Source: Dioscorea cayenensis subsp. rotundata (Eukaryota; Streptophyta; Magnoliopsida; Dioscoreales; Dioscoreaceae). From it: 64,000 bases of DNA. This document shows, one piece after another, positions 34,560 to 47,320 of this stretch (positions are counted from its first letter, which is position 1; each line of letters starts with the position of its first letter). Location: assembly GCF_009730915.1 (NCBI RefSeq), contig NC_052476.1, positions 21,433,257 through 21,497,256 of the forward strand. Direction: 5' to 3'. Both the position numbers and the translations under genes were made by a program. A model generated the notes under the pieces. That model had not been told where the DNA came from. It saw only the letters and a program-made list of their open reading frames with translations, and ran no database searches.

Positions 34560-36660
34560 GTAAATAGCGTAACTATATATGACCAAGGATGAATAGAGAG
34601 AAAAAGAAAAGAAAGAAAGGAGAGAGGGGAGGAAGCAGCCGTCGTCTCGTGTTCCAAAATTAAGGTTTGATCTTTTTCCCCTAATTCTTCCTCAGCTCCT
34701 CTAATCGGTTTTTCTTCTTCTTTGTTATCGATTGATATGTAGACTTTTGCGAATAATCCATTTCAGGGTTTCCATCTCGATCCTCATTTTATGTTTTAGG
34801 GTTTCGATTGGTTTCATAGATTTGTAGATCTCAAGGAGGTCATCCTTTGATGAATTTAATCACTACTTGCTGTCAATTTGATAACTTGATTCCCCTTTTT
34901 TTCTTCCTATTGAAAGGCATAAGAAATTTTGTTGATTTTAGTTGTTAGATCCAAAGCACAGTTGTTATAATCTGTATGTTTTTATACTGATTTTATTTGC
35001 TAGCGTCGTGCTGATTGTGGAATTATTTATTCAGGGAGTTAACTTGGTTTGTACTGATTGTTGAACTCCTGCTGATTGTTTTGCACTCGTTTTTCATTTT
35101 TTTAGGGGTATAGCTTTTATATGTTTATGCACACTATCCCCGTACCTCCTTGCTAGATGGAGCCTTGTGCCCTTGCTTGCTTATTAAGCATGAGCTTGTT
35201 TATATAAAATGACATTTTATATGTTCTAAATAGTGCGATGATTTTGTTTGTTTAATAGAAGGTTAAACTTTTGATACTGCTTATATGACATGTATTATTT
35301 TCCTTAGTCCACAGCCATGTTTTTAAGTAAAGAATTTAGATTAGTAATATTTTCCTTAGTCAACAGCCTCATTAACACCTTCATATAATACAATTCCAAA
35401 TGTCTTAAACAGTGGACAAGACCAAAACACACACATATAGATATGACAAGTTGACAAAGGCTATCATTTTAGCATTACTTTAAGGTAACAAAGTCTAGCT
35501 GAAATGGGTACCAAATTAAGTGCAAAAAATGACCCTCTTTGTTTCAACTAACAAACATTAATATTAGGGTTTGCCTTGTAGCTTTCCTTTGCTGGGCTAA
35601 AACCCTAATCTCATATCAGGATATTTCATGTGTATATATATATTAATATATATATATATATATATATAGTGTAATCACATAAGGTTAGATGACCCAGTGT
35701 GGAACATGTTTCTAATCTCTTCATTTTTAGTAAATCAGTACTGACTAATTTCAATAACAACAATCATGCACACTAATAAAATGTAATTTCATCCAAAGAT
35801 TCAAAAATCTTATGTGTGACACTCCGAAGCAATATTTTTACATATTAGTCCTATTAATTATTATTCTATTGTAAGAAGGTAGGGTTAGACCATGAGTGGC
35901 ATTATCTATCTCCACGTATAGGTTTTTCTTCTTACTGTATTGGGGATCAAAGAATTTCAAAAACATTTGTGATGATATATATATATATATATTATTATTA
36001 TTATTATTATTAGCATTACAGCCTTCAGCAAAGACCACGCTTCTGCAACTCCCGCAAACGCGAACAATATCCATTCATTGAGGTTTTCTACGATCGGAAG
36101 CAGGTGGATGTTACTTTAATGTGTTTCTTGGGTTCATTTGAGTATAGTTTAACAGTATAACTCATGTTTTCCCCTTCTATTTTTCTTTTTGATCAGGAAC
36201 CTGACCAGGGAAATGATATAATTACTTCCTCTGTCAAGGCTTTGCCTGTAAGTTTTCAGTCATGTTCTTTTCTTTTTCGTCACTAGTGTTCTATCTTTTA
36301 TCTGCAACTTATTACCTTGTGTGTGTAACTTGTGAATTTGAATATGCTATGCAGATTAGATGCTCTTGTTTCATATAGCCCTTTTTGTTTTCTTTCTTTT
36401 TGCAGTTTGAAGATGATGCAAGTCTGGATGGATTTAAAAAGTTCTTCAAGCGACACGGGATCCAGACATCTGCATCAACCTCTGATTAGTCCCATTGAGA
36501 TCCTGAAGCATCCTAGCCTCCGCAATTCCAACAATCATGAGTGCTGCCATTGTCCTAGCCCCTGCAGAAGACTCTTTGACCGTCTCGTCAGTCTCTTTCC
36601 CTAATCCATTGGTGTCGAGAATCAGCTCCAGTGCAGCTTTTGAGGCCTAATCAAGTGCTG
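34560..36660 (+). pseudogene. Unrecognised gene, 3' exons (function unknown)
   Basis: Three consecutive exons join in frame at good splice sites. The first, about 36023-36102, contains KREQYPFIEVFYDRKQ and is followed by GTGG. The second, about 36197-36250, reads EPDQGNDIITSSVKALP and has a GTAAG donor. The third, from about 36406 with acceptor TTTGCAG, reads FEDDASLDGFKKFFKRHGIQ and ends TSASTSD with TAG near 36489. The sequence before these exons is TA- and TTA-repeat-rich (35978-36014). A leader-like, GA-rich segment lies at about 34600-34680 and TA repeats near 35637-35668. I do not recognise the family. It may be a 5'-decayed gene or the end of a real one; the upstream exons could not be found. 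Confidence 0.45.
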
Positions 36661-39655
36661 GATTTTAGACAATTCATGTTTAGATGATTAAATATATGAA
36701 CATTCTTACAGCTTTCCAATAGTAGCATACAATGAATTATGTTGGTGATGTTAAATTAAAAAGTGCACTGAAGGTAGAAACTCACTAAAAACTGTTGCCA
36801 GTTTGGTTCCCTCTTTTGTCATGCTTATCAATGTTCTTACACCTTAACGTTTTCTCTTGCATGCTCACTTATTTGACGCTTTGACTTGTTTTATGTTGTT
36901 GAATAATTAAGTATGAAGAAAGCATATTGCTGCTTTGTGCCCTTTTTGTATAAATTCCTTTTTCATTTTGTAATTTCTTTTTTTATTAATTTATAAAACT
37001 ACCTTTTATCACATGGGCCTTGTTGTCAATGCAGATCATGTATTTTGATAAAGTGTTCAAGTATGAGGTAAAGATGATTGGTTATATTGGCATATGATTA
37101 CCAAAAATGGCTGTGTGATTCAAGATATGCTGGAATTCAACTAGAAAAATTAGGCTTTCATCTTGAATTTAACGCATAGCCTGGTTTAGGCATTAGAATT
37201 CCAGCCTTAGGTTTTGATGTTATACTCATTTTTCTTAAATGCAAAATGGCTCATCCTTTGTGTTTTATTACTCTGTCTCAATTCTTGGGTTGATATGAAA
37301 ATGTTGTGCTATGTAGTAATGTGGTGACTATTTTATTTTATTTTTGGTTTTTTTGAGTTTAAACTTGAAAGTGGTGGCAAGATCACCTACAGAATCAAAC
37401 TTCAAAGCTATCGCTTAAGGATTGTGTGAGGTACTATATCTGAAGATTATCCCTGATGACTTGAGAACTATGTGAGTCAGCAATCAATATTTTGTTCATA
37501 TTCTTGTACAACATGAAATGGCAAAGCATATTGAAATTGATAGACATTTTGGAGGGAGCATTCATGTGTATGTCCTATGTTCCATTAGAGTATCAGTTAA
37601 TTGATGTTCTAAAATAAGGGCTGAATAGTACAAGTTTATATGATCTTGTATACAAGCTGGGAATGGAAAGCATATGTTCCTCCCTCATCTTGAAGGGGTA
37701 GTGTCACGGGGTTAATGTCCTATAATAGGAAAAAAGGCTAGAACTGTTAGAAAGATAGGCTTGAAGCCCGCCTAAATAAAAAGATAGAACTAATTCCTTA
37801 AATGAAGGGGTTCAATTAGTAAGTTTTTTAGTTTAGGAGTAATTTAGTTTTCTATCAGGGGTGAATTAGTTTTCTATTTTTTCTCTTGTAAATACTATAT
37901 AAGACTGTCATATTAATTAAAAACAACTGAAGAATTCAGAATTCTCTTTCCTGTCTCATATTTTTTTCTTCATTTATTAATTTATTTTATTTTACAAAAG
38001 CTAATTTCTGGAACAATCCTATTCATTGTGGTTGGTTTTTTTTTTTACACTTGTGTATTGCTGAAACTTGTGCTATTAGCAAGCATGCAATAATATGATC
38101 AATTTTTTGGTGAATACATAGCATGATATTTTTCATGTCCTTTAAATCTATCGTCTCTATCTTGGGTAGAATAAGCAAAATGTTTAACTTTCTTCGAAAC
38201 TAAGTGTATTTTTATTTTTTTTTTCAAGTGTTTCTACTTTGATTAAAAGGAATGATATTGCTTGTTGTTTGTTGAATTATTCTATGATAACTACTGGTCC
38301 ATTAAGCTCCAAACATGGATGTTATAAGTATTTCTTGGAAATGCAATGCTTCTATAATTATTTATTGGAGAAAACAGTAACTTTGATATTAGCCAATTTT
38401 AGCTCAAGAATTGAAAACTATATCAGACAATCTTAGCGGAAGCGGTGAATTTTTGTTGGTTTTTAATGTAAGTTATGATCAACTTTATATGTACTCGTAT
38501 GTTATTTGAATAATTATCTCCATTCATAATTCTGGTGACCTTATGCCAACAACAAACATGTTTTATGGTGTTTAATGCTGACGTGGATTGGCATTATATG
38601 ACAAGCCTAGTGGTGTCATGGCAAAAGGTTGATGACGTGGCAGGTGATGACTCATCAAAGAAGAGGTGAATAGGATGATGATGTGGCAAAAGATGTTTGT
38701 CATGACATATGATGAATATCATGGTGGAGATTTAATGAAAATCAAGGTTGAAGATTTTATTTAGTAGAATATTCCTCTCAATGCAATCATGTGATGATAA
38801 AGTATTTTTGGAAAGTGCATTAAGACTATAGGATCTCTTCAAGAAAAGTAAGTTTTATTTTAGGTATGATTGTCTATCCTTGGTAAGATCCGGGATATCA
38901 ATCCATATCTTTGATAGAACTCCTTTTTAGAAAGATCTATTTGAAGAGAGGAATATTCTATTATTGGTAAGAGATCAAGATCATGAAGATTATATGAAGA
39001 TATTAGAAGATACAAGTTCTACTTGGTATGAAGACACAAAGATTTAGTTTGGTGTGAAGCTATTTGGAGACACAAACTAAATAAGGTAAAGGCATACCAA
39101 GGAGATCATCAAGACCATATTTAGCATCACTATTGAAGAAAGATCCAAGAGCTATCTATGGGCAGAATTATTCATGGAGACTAGTCATGTGAGGATATTG
39201 ATTGAAGATTGCATGTGATATGATTAGAGATTTGGAGATCTAAGCATGGATGATTGAAGATCATGCTTGAAGATATTGAAGGCTAAACTTGGATGAAGAT
39301 GAGATCAAGTTTAGTAATAAAATTTCCATGAGTCAATAAAGAGCATGCCAAATGCCCTTCTTTGGCATCTTTAAGTTAACTTATTTTAAATAAAACCAAT
39401 TCCAATAAATATCTCAAACCGTGATCCTGATCATAGTGCGCTGCTCAGCTCTCTGCCTTAAATGTCAAAACCTACTATCAGCCCTTATTCCAAATATGCA
39501 ACTTAGGTTTTAACCCGATTGGAGAGTCTCAATAATTTCTATTGGGCACTTAACTTTCTGTCTAATCACTACTAACCCTCTAAGTCTAGACATGACTTCT
39601 AAACTTAGGTTTAGATCACAACCCGTGATCTCTACCAACCAGGGATATCTCAACC
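36660..39655. other. Spacer, probably old LTR-retrotransposon debris
   Basis: I find no coding exon. At 37730-37960 there is an LTR-like leader with TATATAAGAC. From 38570 to 39320 the sequence is rich in repeated GAAGAT, TGATGACGTGGCA and GGAGAT motifs, typical of decayed retroelement LTRs, but no boundaries could be fixed. Confidence 0.4.
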
Positions 39656-39659
39656 TACA

Positions 39660-39671
39660 GCTCTGATACCA
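39660..39671 (-). other. Primer-binding site of a Ty3/gypsy element (iMet tRNA type)
   Basis: On the minus strand this reads TGGTATCAGAGC, the complement of the initiator-Met tRNA 3' end used by many plant LTR elements. It lies 5 nt from the LTR end at 39677. It fixes the orientation and shows that the neighbouring LTR is a 5' LTR with a stub of internal sequence, not a solo LTR. Confidence 0.85.
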
Positions 39672-41422
39672 AAAGATGTCACACCCACCCCTTCTACCGA
39701 GGTAAATGTGGCACCCATCAGTTAAAATTCCCTTTTAACTGAAAATTGACACCCTGTTTTAAAACAAAATTAAACTTACAAATCACAATCTACACTTTAC
39801 ACCAACTATAGGTTCAAATACATAAATATAGCAAATATAATTACTCTAATTTGCGGGTACAACCGCTACAAGATCACGACACCAATAACAAGAAAGAAAG
39901 AGGGACCCACTGCAGTCCTGGACTCAATCCTGACTAGCTCTATACTCGATCAGGCAATCTAGGTTCTTGCTCCTGCAACTACAACACATTCAGTTGGTCG
40001 GTAGTGGCTCAATAATTTTAATAATTAAATATAGTGCACATAAAGCATATAAGTATCAATTTCCCCAAATAATTTTCCCAAGTCTCACAAATACCAGAAA
40101 TCTAGCAAAATACAAGTTTTAAAGAGCTTTTTGAAAACATGAAATCATCACAAATCAACATAAAATCAATTTTTCAAGAAATCCAAATTGTTATGAGAGA
40201 CTACCCTCCTAAAAGCGGCAGCTGGGCTTCGCCCCCTCATCACAACCCAAAATAACACGTAATATAAAAACCGTCCTCAAATCAACAACATGAAAAACTC
40301 TCCCTGACTTAGCCGCCGTTGCGACTAGGTTGGGAGTTGCCAAGGTCTTCATAACCTTGACGTTGGCCCACCGGTCCCATGTGGTGACCCCGGGATCCCG
40401 ATGTATCATCCAATCAGGGCTCTACGCTCCCACCTGATCTGGACAAATCAACACTCAGGTCCACCACGCCACCTCTAAAGGCTGGCCCATGGGAACCCAC
40501 TACTGTAGTAGTTGGGCCTTAGCTTGCCGTCGCCATCCAAACCATCATGTAGATACATCAATAATACAAATTGTATAAATCATATCACAGGGTCCTTATC
40601 CAGGACAAGCATTTACATATCGGAAATAAACATTATTTTTCACAAAGCCAATGTCAAAAGTATAACAATGCATAATACCAGTAAAATCCAGATCCATGAT
40701 ACTATTCCTATACCATGAATAAAAAAACCAAATATTGCCGGTAAAACATTTTAATATGCTCACATAGTTTCACAAATCATTCCAAATCAAAGCATGTATA
40801 ACCATCAAAAATAAATACATGAACCGAATAATTAAATCACATATACATGTATTTTCACTATTTGCAAATATGTATAATTATACCAAACTGATTTATAAAT
40901 ATGATTGTCATGGGGCACTGACGGCAAATACATGTAAGTATATTTTAGCATTATACGCACTTAAACATGATAAGATTAAATACTTAAACCATTATTTCCA
41001 AAATACTAGCCATTAAATAATTATTTCAAAATAATAATAATTTCAAAATAGAAATATTTAATCAATTATTTAAAATAATAATCACTACCAACTCACCTGG
41101 TCTCCTTTGGGTTTCCCGCTAGACCTGGAACTCCCTCCAAAGCCTAATCAATACCTAACAGAATAATATAATAAAAATAAATTTCACATTAATACCCAAA
41201 AGAAAATACAAAAACCAGTAATTGACTCTCTAATTGGGCCCACTTATTCTAATCGGTTAAAACTCGACCTTGCATAGTTAAATCGGTCTCCAATTGCATT
41301 TAAACCAACTCAATTTAGACTAAACCATTCTGAACCAATCTGAACCGACTTTAATTCCACTGAACCAAGCTCAATTTCACTGAACCAAGTTTAATTAAAC
41401 CAACCAGCCTTGAACCAACTAA

Positions 41423-41908
41423 GGTAGCGTTTGGTTGGATGTAATTCTAAATGCAGTGGATTTCTAGTTACAATGTAACTGGAAATACTTAGCTTTCAAA
41501 ATACAGTGCAGTCAAATCTTGTGTTTGGTTGAATGTAACTGGAATTACTGTATTATAAGATTTTATTTTTGTTTGGAAGGATTTGTAAATATGGAATTGG
41601 AAAATATGTGTATAAGTGTATGGATATGTCTGTGTATATGCATATATACATATATATATATATATACATATATATTTATATATATACGTATATATATGTA
41701 TTTATATATGTAAACATACTATATATAGGTATATGTGTATGTGTATATGTATATGTGTATATGTATGTGTGTATGTGTGTATGTATATGTATGTATGTAT
41801 ACATATATGTATATATGTATATGTGATATATGTATATATGTATATGTGTGTATATGTATATGTATAGATTTATGTATGTATATGTATGTGTATATGTATA
41901 GATTTTTG

Positions 41909-41949
<41 letters not shown>

Positions 41950-42138
41950 GCATATATACTGGTTTTGAACTCCCGGGATTTGGTTTTACGGTCATTTTGA
42001 CCGTAAACCAAAATCCCTCAATGATGGGATTTCAAAAACATATGAAAAATGAAATACATCAAAACAAACACCGGATTTTAAAAAGGTAAGGGATTTGGAG
42101 TTACATGTAACTCCAAATCCTTTGAAACAAACACTACC
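41423..42138. mobile_element. Tourist-like MITE (PIF/Harbinger type) with microsatellite core
   Basis: The terminal inverted repeats are GGTAGCGTTTGGTT at the left and GGTAGTGTTTGTTT at the right read inward. They are flanked by the 3-bp duplication TAA (41420-41422 and 42139-42141), the PIF/Harbinger target. It is 716 bp with no transposase. The middle (about 41600-41960) is a complex TATG/TA/TGTATA microsatellite. Subterminal parts contain GATTTGGAGTTACATGTAAC-like palindromic sequence. Confidence 0.82.
41600..41960. repeat. Compound (TATG)n/(TA)n/(TGTATA)n microsatellite
   Basis: About 360 bp of nearly pure TA, TG and TATG units in the core of the MITE. It makes long spurious open frames on both strands that should not be read as proteins. 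Confidence 0.92.
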
Positions 42139-42748
42139 TAAATTTTTATACAAAATTTCCTGGATCAACTTGGTTCAACCAAACCCAAATTCTGGTTCAG
42201 CCCAAAGCCTTAGCCCAAATCAACTGAACCAAACCCAAACCATCTCAACTTGATTTGATCAAACCTAGACCAAATCAATTCAATTAAACCCAACCACTCC
42301 AATTCTCATCCAAAACCAAGTCCAAATTAACTTCAACTCCAATCCAAACTAAATGAACTTGACTAGACCAAATCACATCTTCCTCATTTGATTTGATCAA
42401 GTCCAATTCAACCAATTCAAACCCAACTCAATCAAATCAATTCAACTCAACCAAATCAATTCTAACTTGGTTTGATCCAACCAAATCAATTTGGCTAAAC
42501 CCAACCAATTTCAATTCAACCATCATCATTAGCAACTTAATCATCATAATCATCAACTTAATCAACCAAACTAAACCCTAACCTCGTTGCTACAGTAAAT
42601 CCGGCAAACACCTCCACCATTCCAAGCAATTTCATCACAAATACAATGGTTTTTCAACACAAAATTCATATCACAACAACAACTTTCTCATTCTCATCAA
42701 TATATATTCAAATCTATCATCATTTTCATTAAATCCAACCATATATAC

Positions 42749-42749
42749 T

Positions 42750-42777
<28 letters not shown>
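42749..42777. repeat. (TA)n microsatellite in the LTR
   Basis: A TA run of about 29 bp within the long LTR, seen directly. Confidence 0.9.
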
Positions 42778-42780
<3 letters not shown>

Positions 42781-43419
42781 GAAAAATACATCAAGGAAAG
42801 CTCTTACCAATCGAGGTCATCGCTCCGCCGAGCTTCCTCCGGCGATCTCCAATCCTCCACCTCAAACTTTCCATTTTTATTCTTATTTCTTCATTTTTCA
42901 ATTTTTTTTTTTAGTCTCTCTCTCGGGTTACTGTAGCAAAAGAAGGAGAAGAAGATGAACAAAACTATCAAAATCTAGAATTTTCTCCAACTTAAGTTTT
43001 CAGCCAAAATTCATGTTTAGTCCCTGAAAATACAATATATTACAAAACGGTCTCTGAAAAGTTCACCAATGGTCCCTGAATTATGAAATAATATTCTCAA
43101 AAAGTCCTTTCAAACTATCCAATGGTCCATGGAGTATAACACAGTATTTTAAAAAGGTCCCTGCCACCTTACCTTTCAGTCCTTGGTTTTCATAAACATT
43201 TGACTTCAATCCTTTTTCTATTACTTTTACCCCAAAATCTTTTAGAAACTTTTACATTTAGATCCTTGTTCTTTCCACTTGGGGTTTCTCAACAGAATTA
43301 CTCTGCAGGATAATCTTACTGTAACTGTAGTAATACCCTGAATATATTTTTCAACAGGTATCCAATGGTTCAGGGTATTACACATCTTTTAGTGGATTGT
43401 TTCTCCGGGCCTGGCCCCC

Positions 43420-44330
43420 CAGATTTAGGCAAGGTTGTGCCAAATTGGGTTACCAACTTGCTTGTCTCCTGTCTCTTGTTTTGATTGTGTGTGTTTGTTT
43501 AATTCTTGAGTGAGAATTTGAGTGGCATAGTCCATCACACACCCACCGGAACCATCATTTAATATTGTGGCATGTCGAGCTAATATTTTTTTTTTGAGGT
43601 AAATGTGAATAAACCACATATTTATAGAAAAACAGTAGAATAACAGTACAGAAGAAAAACAGAACAGAGAACCTCTCACCAGAAGTGAGAAAAGACAAAT
43701 ATTACAAAGCAAAGAAGCATAAAAAACAATATTGAAAATAAACACTGGACCGACGAAAGGCGCCGTCTGGAGCTAATATTTGATGCATCTTTTAGATATG
43801 TGACAGTGCTTGGGGTTACCAATTTAACAACAATGGGACATTCCTGCCTTTTCCACTCATAATGAGAGTTGGGGTTGAAGATGACAATAACACTGATACC
43901 GATGGCAACACCATTTGCTTGAGGTGATAACATTTTATCTGCAAAGATGGATAGAGTGTAAAATTGTAAAAAATGGTATAGTGAAATTCCTTCTTATCTT
44001 TTATTAAATCAATACAAATCAATATAAATACAAATTGAAATTCATAAATTACTCCTAACTTCTAGTCCAATACTTAAAGAATTATAACAAAAAAAAAATC
44101 TTTAACTAAAGATGTATATATATAATACTTTCTTAAAAAACATACCCTACCTAATATGGAGTTCAATATAGCATCAAATCCATTATATATATATATATAT
44201 ATATTTTGAATGATTTTTGTGATAATATAATCAAATTTAAGTTCAAAACAAATAAAGTGATCCATGAATTTGCACTTAGAATCATGTATTTGTTCCAGGT
44301 TTGTCAAGGCACTCATCGGGCTATGTAAAT
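43420..44330 (-). pseudogene. Unrecognised gene fragment, inverted paralogue of 15.2-15.7 kb
   Basis: On the minus strand an open segment, DSKCKFMDHFICFELKF (near 44260), is followed by a presumed intron ending CATCTTTGCAG (near 43943). The exon part NSHYEWKRQECPIVVKLV follows (near 43850). The sequence through intron and exon matches 15.2-15.7 kb in order. A 181-bp LINE fragment is inserted at 43589-43769. Frames across the insertion point do not stay open. I cannot name the family. Confidence 0.45.
43589..43769 (-). mobile_element. 5'-truncated LINE tail with 12-bp target duplication
   Basis: It is flanked by GAGCTAATATTT (43577-43588 and 43770-43781). The T run is at the left, then the tail motif ATGTG-AATAAAC-CACAT at 43603-43619, similar to the tail of the large LINE at 20463. 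The rest (…CACCAGAAGTGAG, CGACGAAAGGCG…) also resembles 20519-20612. This shows the same LINE family, 5'-truncated to about 0.18 kb. Confidence 0.9.
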
Positions 44331-45201
44331 TGTGACAGAATACAAGAATATAATCAAGATAACCTCATAGAGATTACAAAATCTTCCGAACAATATACAA
44401 GTTAGTTTTTCCCATAAAGATTTAATTATTAGAATTTGTCTATGAAAGGAAGGGAAAAATTTTATATGATTGATAAACGCTTTTGTTAATTAATATTTTG
44501 ATTGGAAAATGAATTATTAAAGATTGATTTATTCTAAACAAATTAAAATACACGTTTATATGTTACATTTTGGTTCTTTAGTTGTAAGCCTGGTATTAAA
44601 CAATTATGTGTATATATAGGTTTAGAAACACATGAATTATTGAGGTATAAATGAATATACAACTCAAACGTGATCAATGTAAATCGTTATAACTTGAAAA
44701 AAATAACACTGAAATGCTTGAAAATATAGAAACATGAGGTCTAAAACCTCACACTCATAACATAATCCTCATATAAGCATTTGAGAGACAGAAATCAATC
44801 CAGAATTCAGAACTTCTAAGAAAATATTGCAATGCTAAATCAACACATACAGAGAAGAAGCAGAACACAGACTAATCCTACCAAATAAAACTTACAATTC
44901 GAAAGAAAAAGACACATATATCATTCATTGAAGCATAAATTATAGTAAAAGTAAATTCAATTTGAAGATGAATTTAAATAAAAAATTAAAAACGATGCAG
45001 GTTCACTTGCGACAAAGATTTCATAAATACACACACGACTCAAGACCTTGTCCCATAGTTCATGAATCCAACCACACCCATGAAGAATTTTCACACTATT
45101 AAGTAAAGGATCAAAGAAAATGATAAAATAAACAAAATTAATGAGTAAGAGAAAATTAGGAGAGTCACATACATATAGAACAATTATAATCAATGAAAAC
45201 C
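44331..45201. other. Spacer
   Basis: AT-rich DNA; I see nothing coding or repetitive here that I can name. Confidence 0.5.
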
Positions 45202-45213
45202 TTGAAGAATTTT

Positions 45214-47308
45214 TTTTTTTTAAAGGAAAGAGCTCATAGAGCTATTTTATTAATAAGAAAAGGAGAATACAAAGTTCATAAATACAAATTAAGGCCAAGA
45301 GGACTAAAAAAACACAGAAAATACACTGAAAATACAAACAAACAGAAAAAGAAACTAAACTAACCAGAAACAGAACCTAACAAACAGATAAAAAAAAGGA
45401 ATTAGAAGACAATTCCACTCTTGTTGAACTGCTTCATTAACAAAAATGGAAGCTCCCTGCCATGATGGAATAAGGTAAGGATATGAGAATTGAGACCATG
45501 CAGAGCCAAAGAAGCAGCAGGAGACATCCAAGATTTAGGAATGATATGAAGCTGGGCTGTCCCCAGTTCGGACATGTAATCTTTAATGCTAGAGATCAAC
45601 GAGCAAAGCCGCCAATTATGCTGAATGTTTCCTGTCTTGATCATAGAATGCAGATCTGTGTTGGCAATGAAGATGGTATCGACTTGAATATCCGCCACAA
45701 AGATACATCCCAAAGCTGCCAAAAGAGCCAACGCCTCAGCCTCAATTATCGATTCAGCATGATTATAGCAACATCCTGCACATATTAGTTGAGAATCAGA
45801 ACTTGTGACATAAAAACCAGCACCAAATATCAGAATCATTGTTGCCCGCAATAGCTACAAAAAGAAATGGACTATCAGTGATTGTAAAATTATTAACAAT
45901 GAGATGCTTACTGACTTGAGAAGATGAGGAATAATATGAAAATCAGGGACTTCATTATGGAAGACAAGATTGCATCTCGATTTCCAAATTAACTAGACAA
46001 CCACAGCAATTATGGATTGATCACACCTATCAAAATCAGTATTCGAAGGGTTGAGCCAGTTCCCAGATGAAAAACCTTCATGGAAAAAGATATATTTACA
46101 AATTGCATTGCTAATCAAGTTCCAAACAAGTTGGGCTTTGCGACAAGTATTAAACAGATGTTCTGTAGTTTCAGGCTTAGGTTGCAGAATTTGCAAAAAG
46201 TTTGAGGTCCAAGGTTCAATTTATAAAGATATTCATAAGTTTTAATTCCATTGTGTAGAAGTAACCAAAGGAAATGTTTAGGCCTAGGAGTAATTTTCAG
46301 GCGCCAAATATTTTCCCAACCGTCTCAAGGAATCTCACAACCTGAAGATTTGTTAAAGTGAGAGTACACCATTGAAGTAAGATTATGCTTCCTAGATTTA
46401 GGATACCAAACCCACCGATTGCCATTGTTGTTGTTAAATTTATCATTATTAAGATAGTCCAAGTTCAGAAACTCACCAAAAACCTCATGCAGCCGATTAA
46501 TGTTCCAAGCATTGTCCACAAAAAAGTCAGTCAAATTCATCATATCCAAATTAAAATCCATGTTAATAAAAGTGGGCTTGAAAGCTAAAGGAATTTCAAA
46601 GTACCACGGGTCATTCATCAAATCAGTATATGTAGGATTGCAATGATACAACCAAAGCTGAGGCTTCATAACAATTGCATTATGTCATAAACCTTTTAAA
46701 AAAACCTCGAACAATTTGATGGAATAGAATTAGTCCAGAAATTGTCCTTGATATATTTATTCATGAGAATATCCACCCATAAAGTATCATTGGAATTAAG
46801 ATAACAAAGCACATTTTTAGCCATTAAAGAAATTTTGGAAGCATGCAAGTTACGAATCGAGAGACCCCCCTTAGAATGATTAAGAGTAATATCTATCCAA
46901 TTGATTGAGTTCATGCCCTTTCTATTGTTACGCTTAGATCAAAAGAACAACCTAACGGCTTTAGTAATACCATCCAAAATCATATCAGGAACATGATAAA
47001 CCGATAAGTAATACACAGGAGTGGACATTAGAACAGAATTGATAAGAATAGTCTTACCCGCCATAGAAATATAGGAAGATTTCCATAAAGATAAGATTTT
47101 TTCAGTTTTATCAAGCATTTTGGCAAAAGTGGAAAGGGCTAATCTTTTAGGAGAGATGGAAATCCCTAGGTAAGTAAAGGAAAAGGTTCCCGTATTGAAG
47201 CCCAGAATACTACGAATGCTATTTTTGAGTCTGCAATTAAATCTGGAAGGAAAATAAATATTGGACTTAGATTTATTAGCACGCTGACCAGAAAGCCGCT
47301 CATAAATG
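45214..47308 (-). mobile_element. 5'-truncated LINE (RT end, zf-RVT, RNase H-like) with target duplication
   Basis: It is flanked by TTGAAGAATTTT (45202-45213 and 47309-47320). The A-tail is the T run at 45211-45221, beside the tail stem AGCTC-ATA-GAGCT (45231-45243). Coding remnants on the minus strand are LNHSKGGLSIRNLHASKISLM (46800-46900 region), the zinc-binding-like TTEHLFNTCRKAQLVWNLI (near 46150), and an RNase H-like domain, HAESIIEAEALALLAALG (near 45750), followed by IANTDLHSMI. The 5' portion (endonuclease and most of the RT) is absent. Several frame breaks separate the parts. Confidence 0.88.
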
Positions 47309-47320
47309 TTGAAGAATTTT

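Larger units (their letters stand above)
39677..43382 (-). mobile_element. Long 5' LTR of a Tekay-like gypsy element, carrying a MITE
   Basis: In plus orientation it begins TGTCACACCC and ends GGGTATTACA, so on its own strand it runs TGTAATACCC...GGGTGTGACA with TG/CA ends. The length is 3.7 kb, or about 3.0 kb without the MITE at 41423-42138. A block at 40309-40675 is closely similar to 53254-53614 in the solo LTR. Long stretches of degenerate AACCAAATCAATT-like repeats lie on both sides of the MITE (41260-41420, 42140-42590). The internal region is nearly all missing and no partner LTR is in the window. The Tekay assignment is inference from LTR ends and length. Confidence 0.75.

Noticed and set aside
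41519-42011. Several long Tyr/Ile/Cys/Met open frames on both strands
   Set aside because: They are translations of the TATG/TA microsatellite in the MITE core.
39677-43382. Reading this as a solo LTR
   Set aside because: The iMet primer-binding site lies 5 nt outside one end, and the flanking 5-mers (AAAGA and CATCT) do not match, so it is a 5' LTR of a truncated element.
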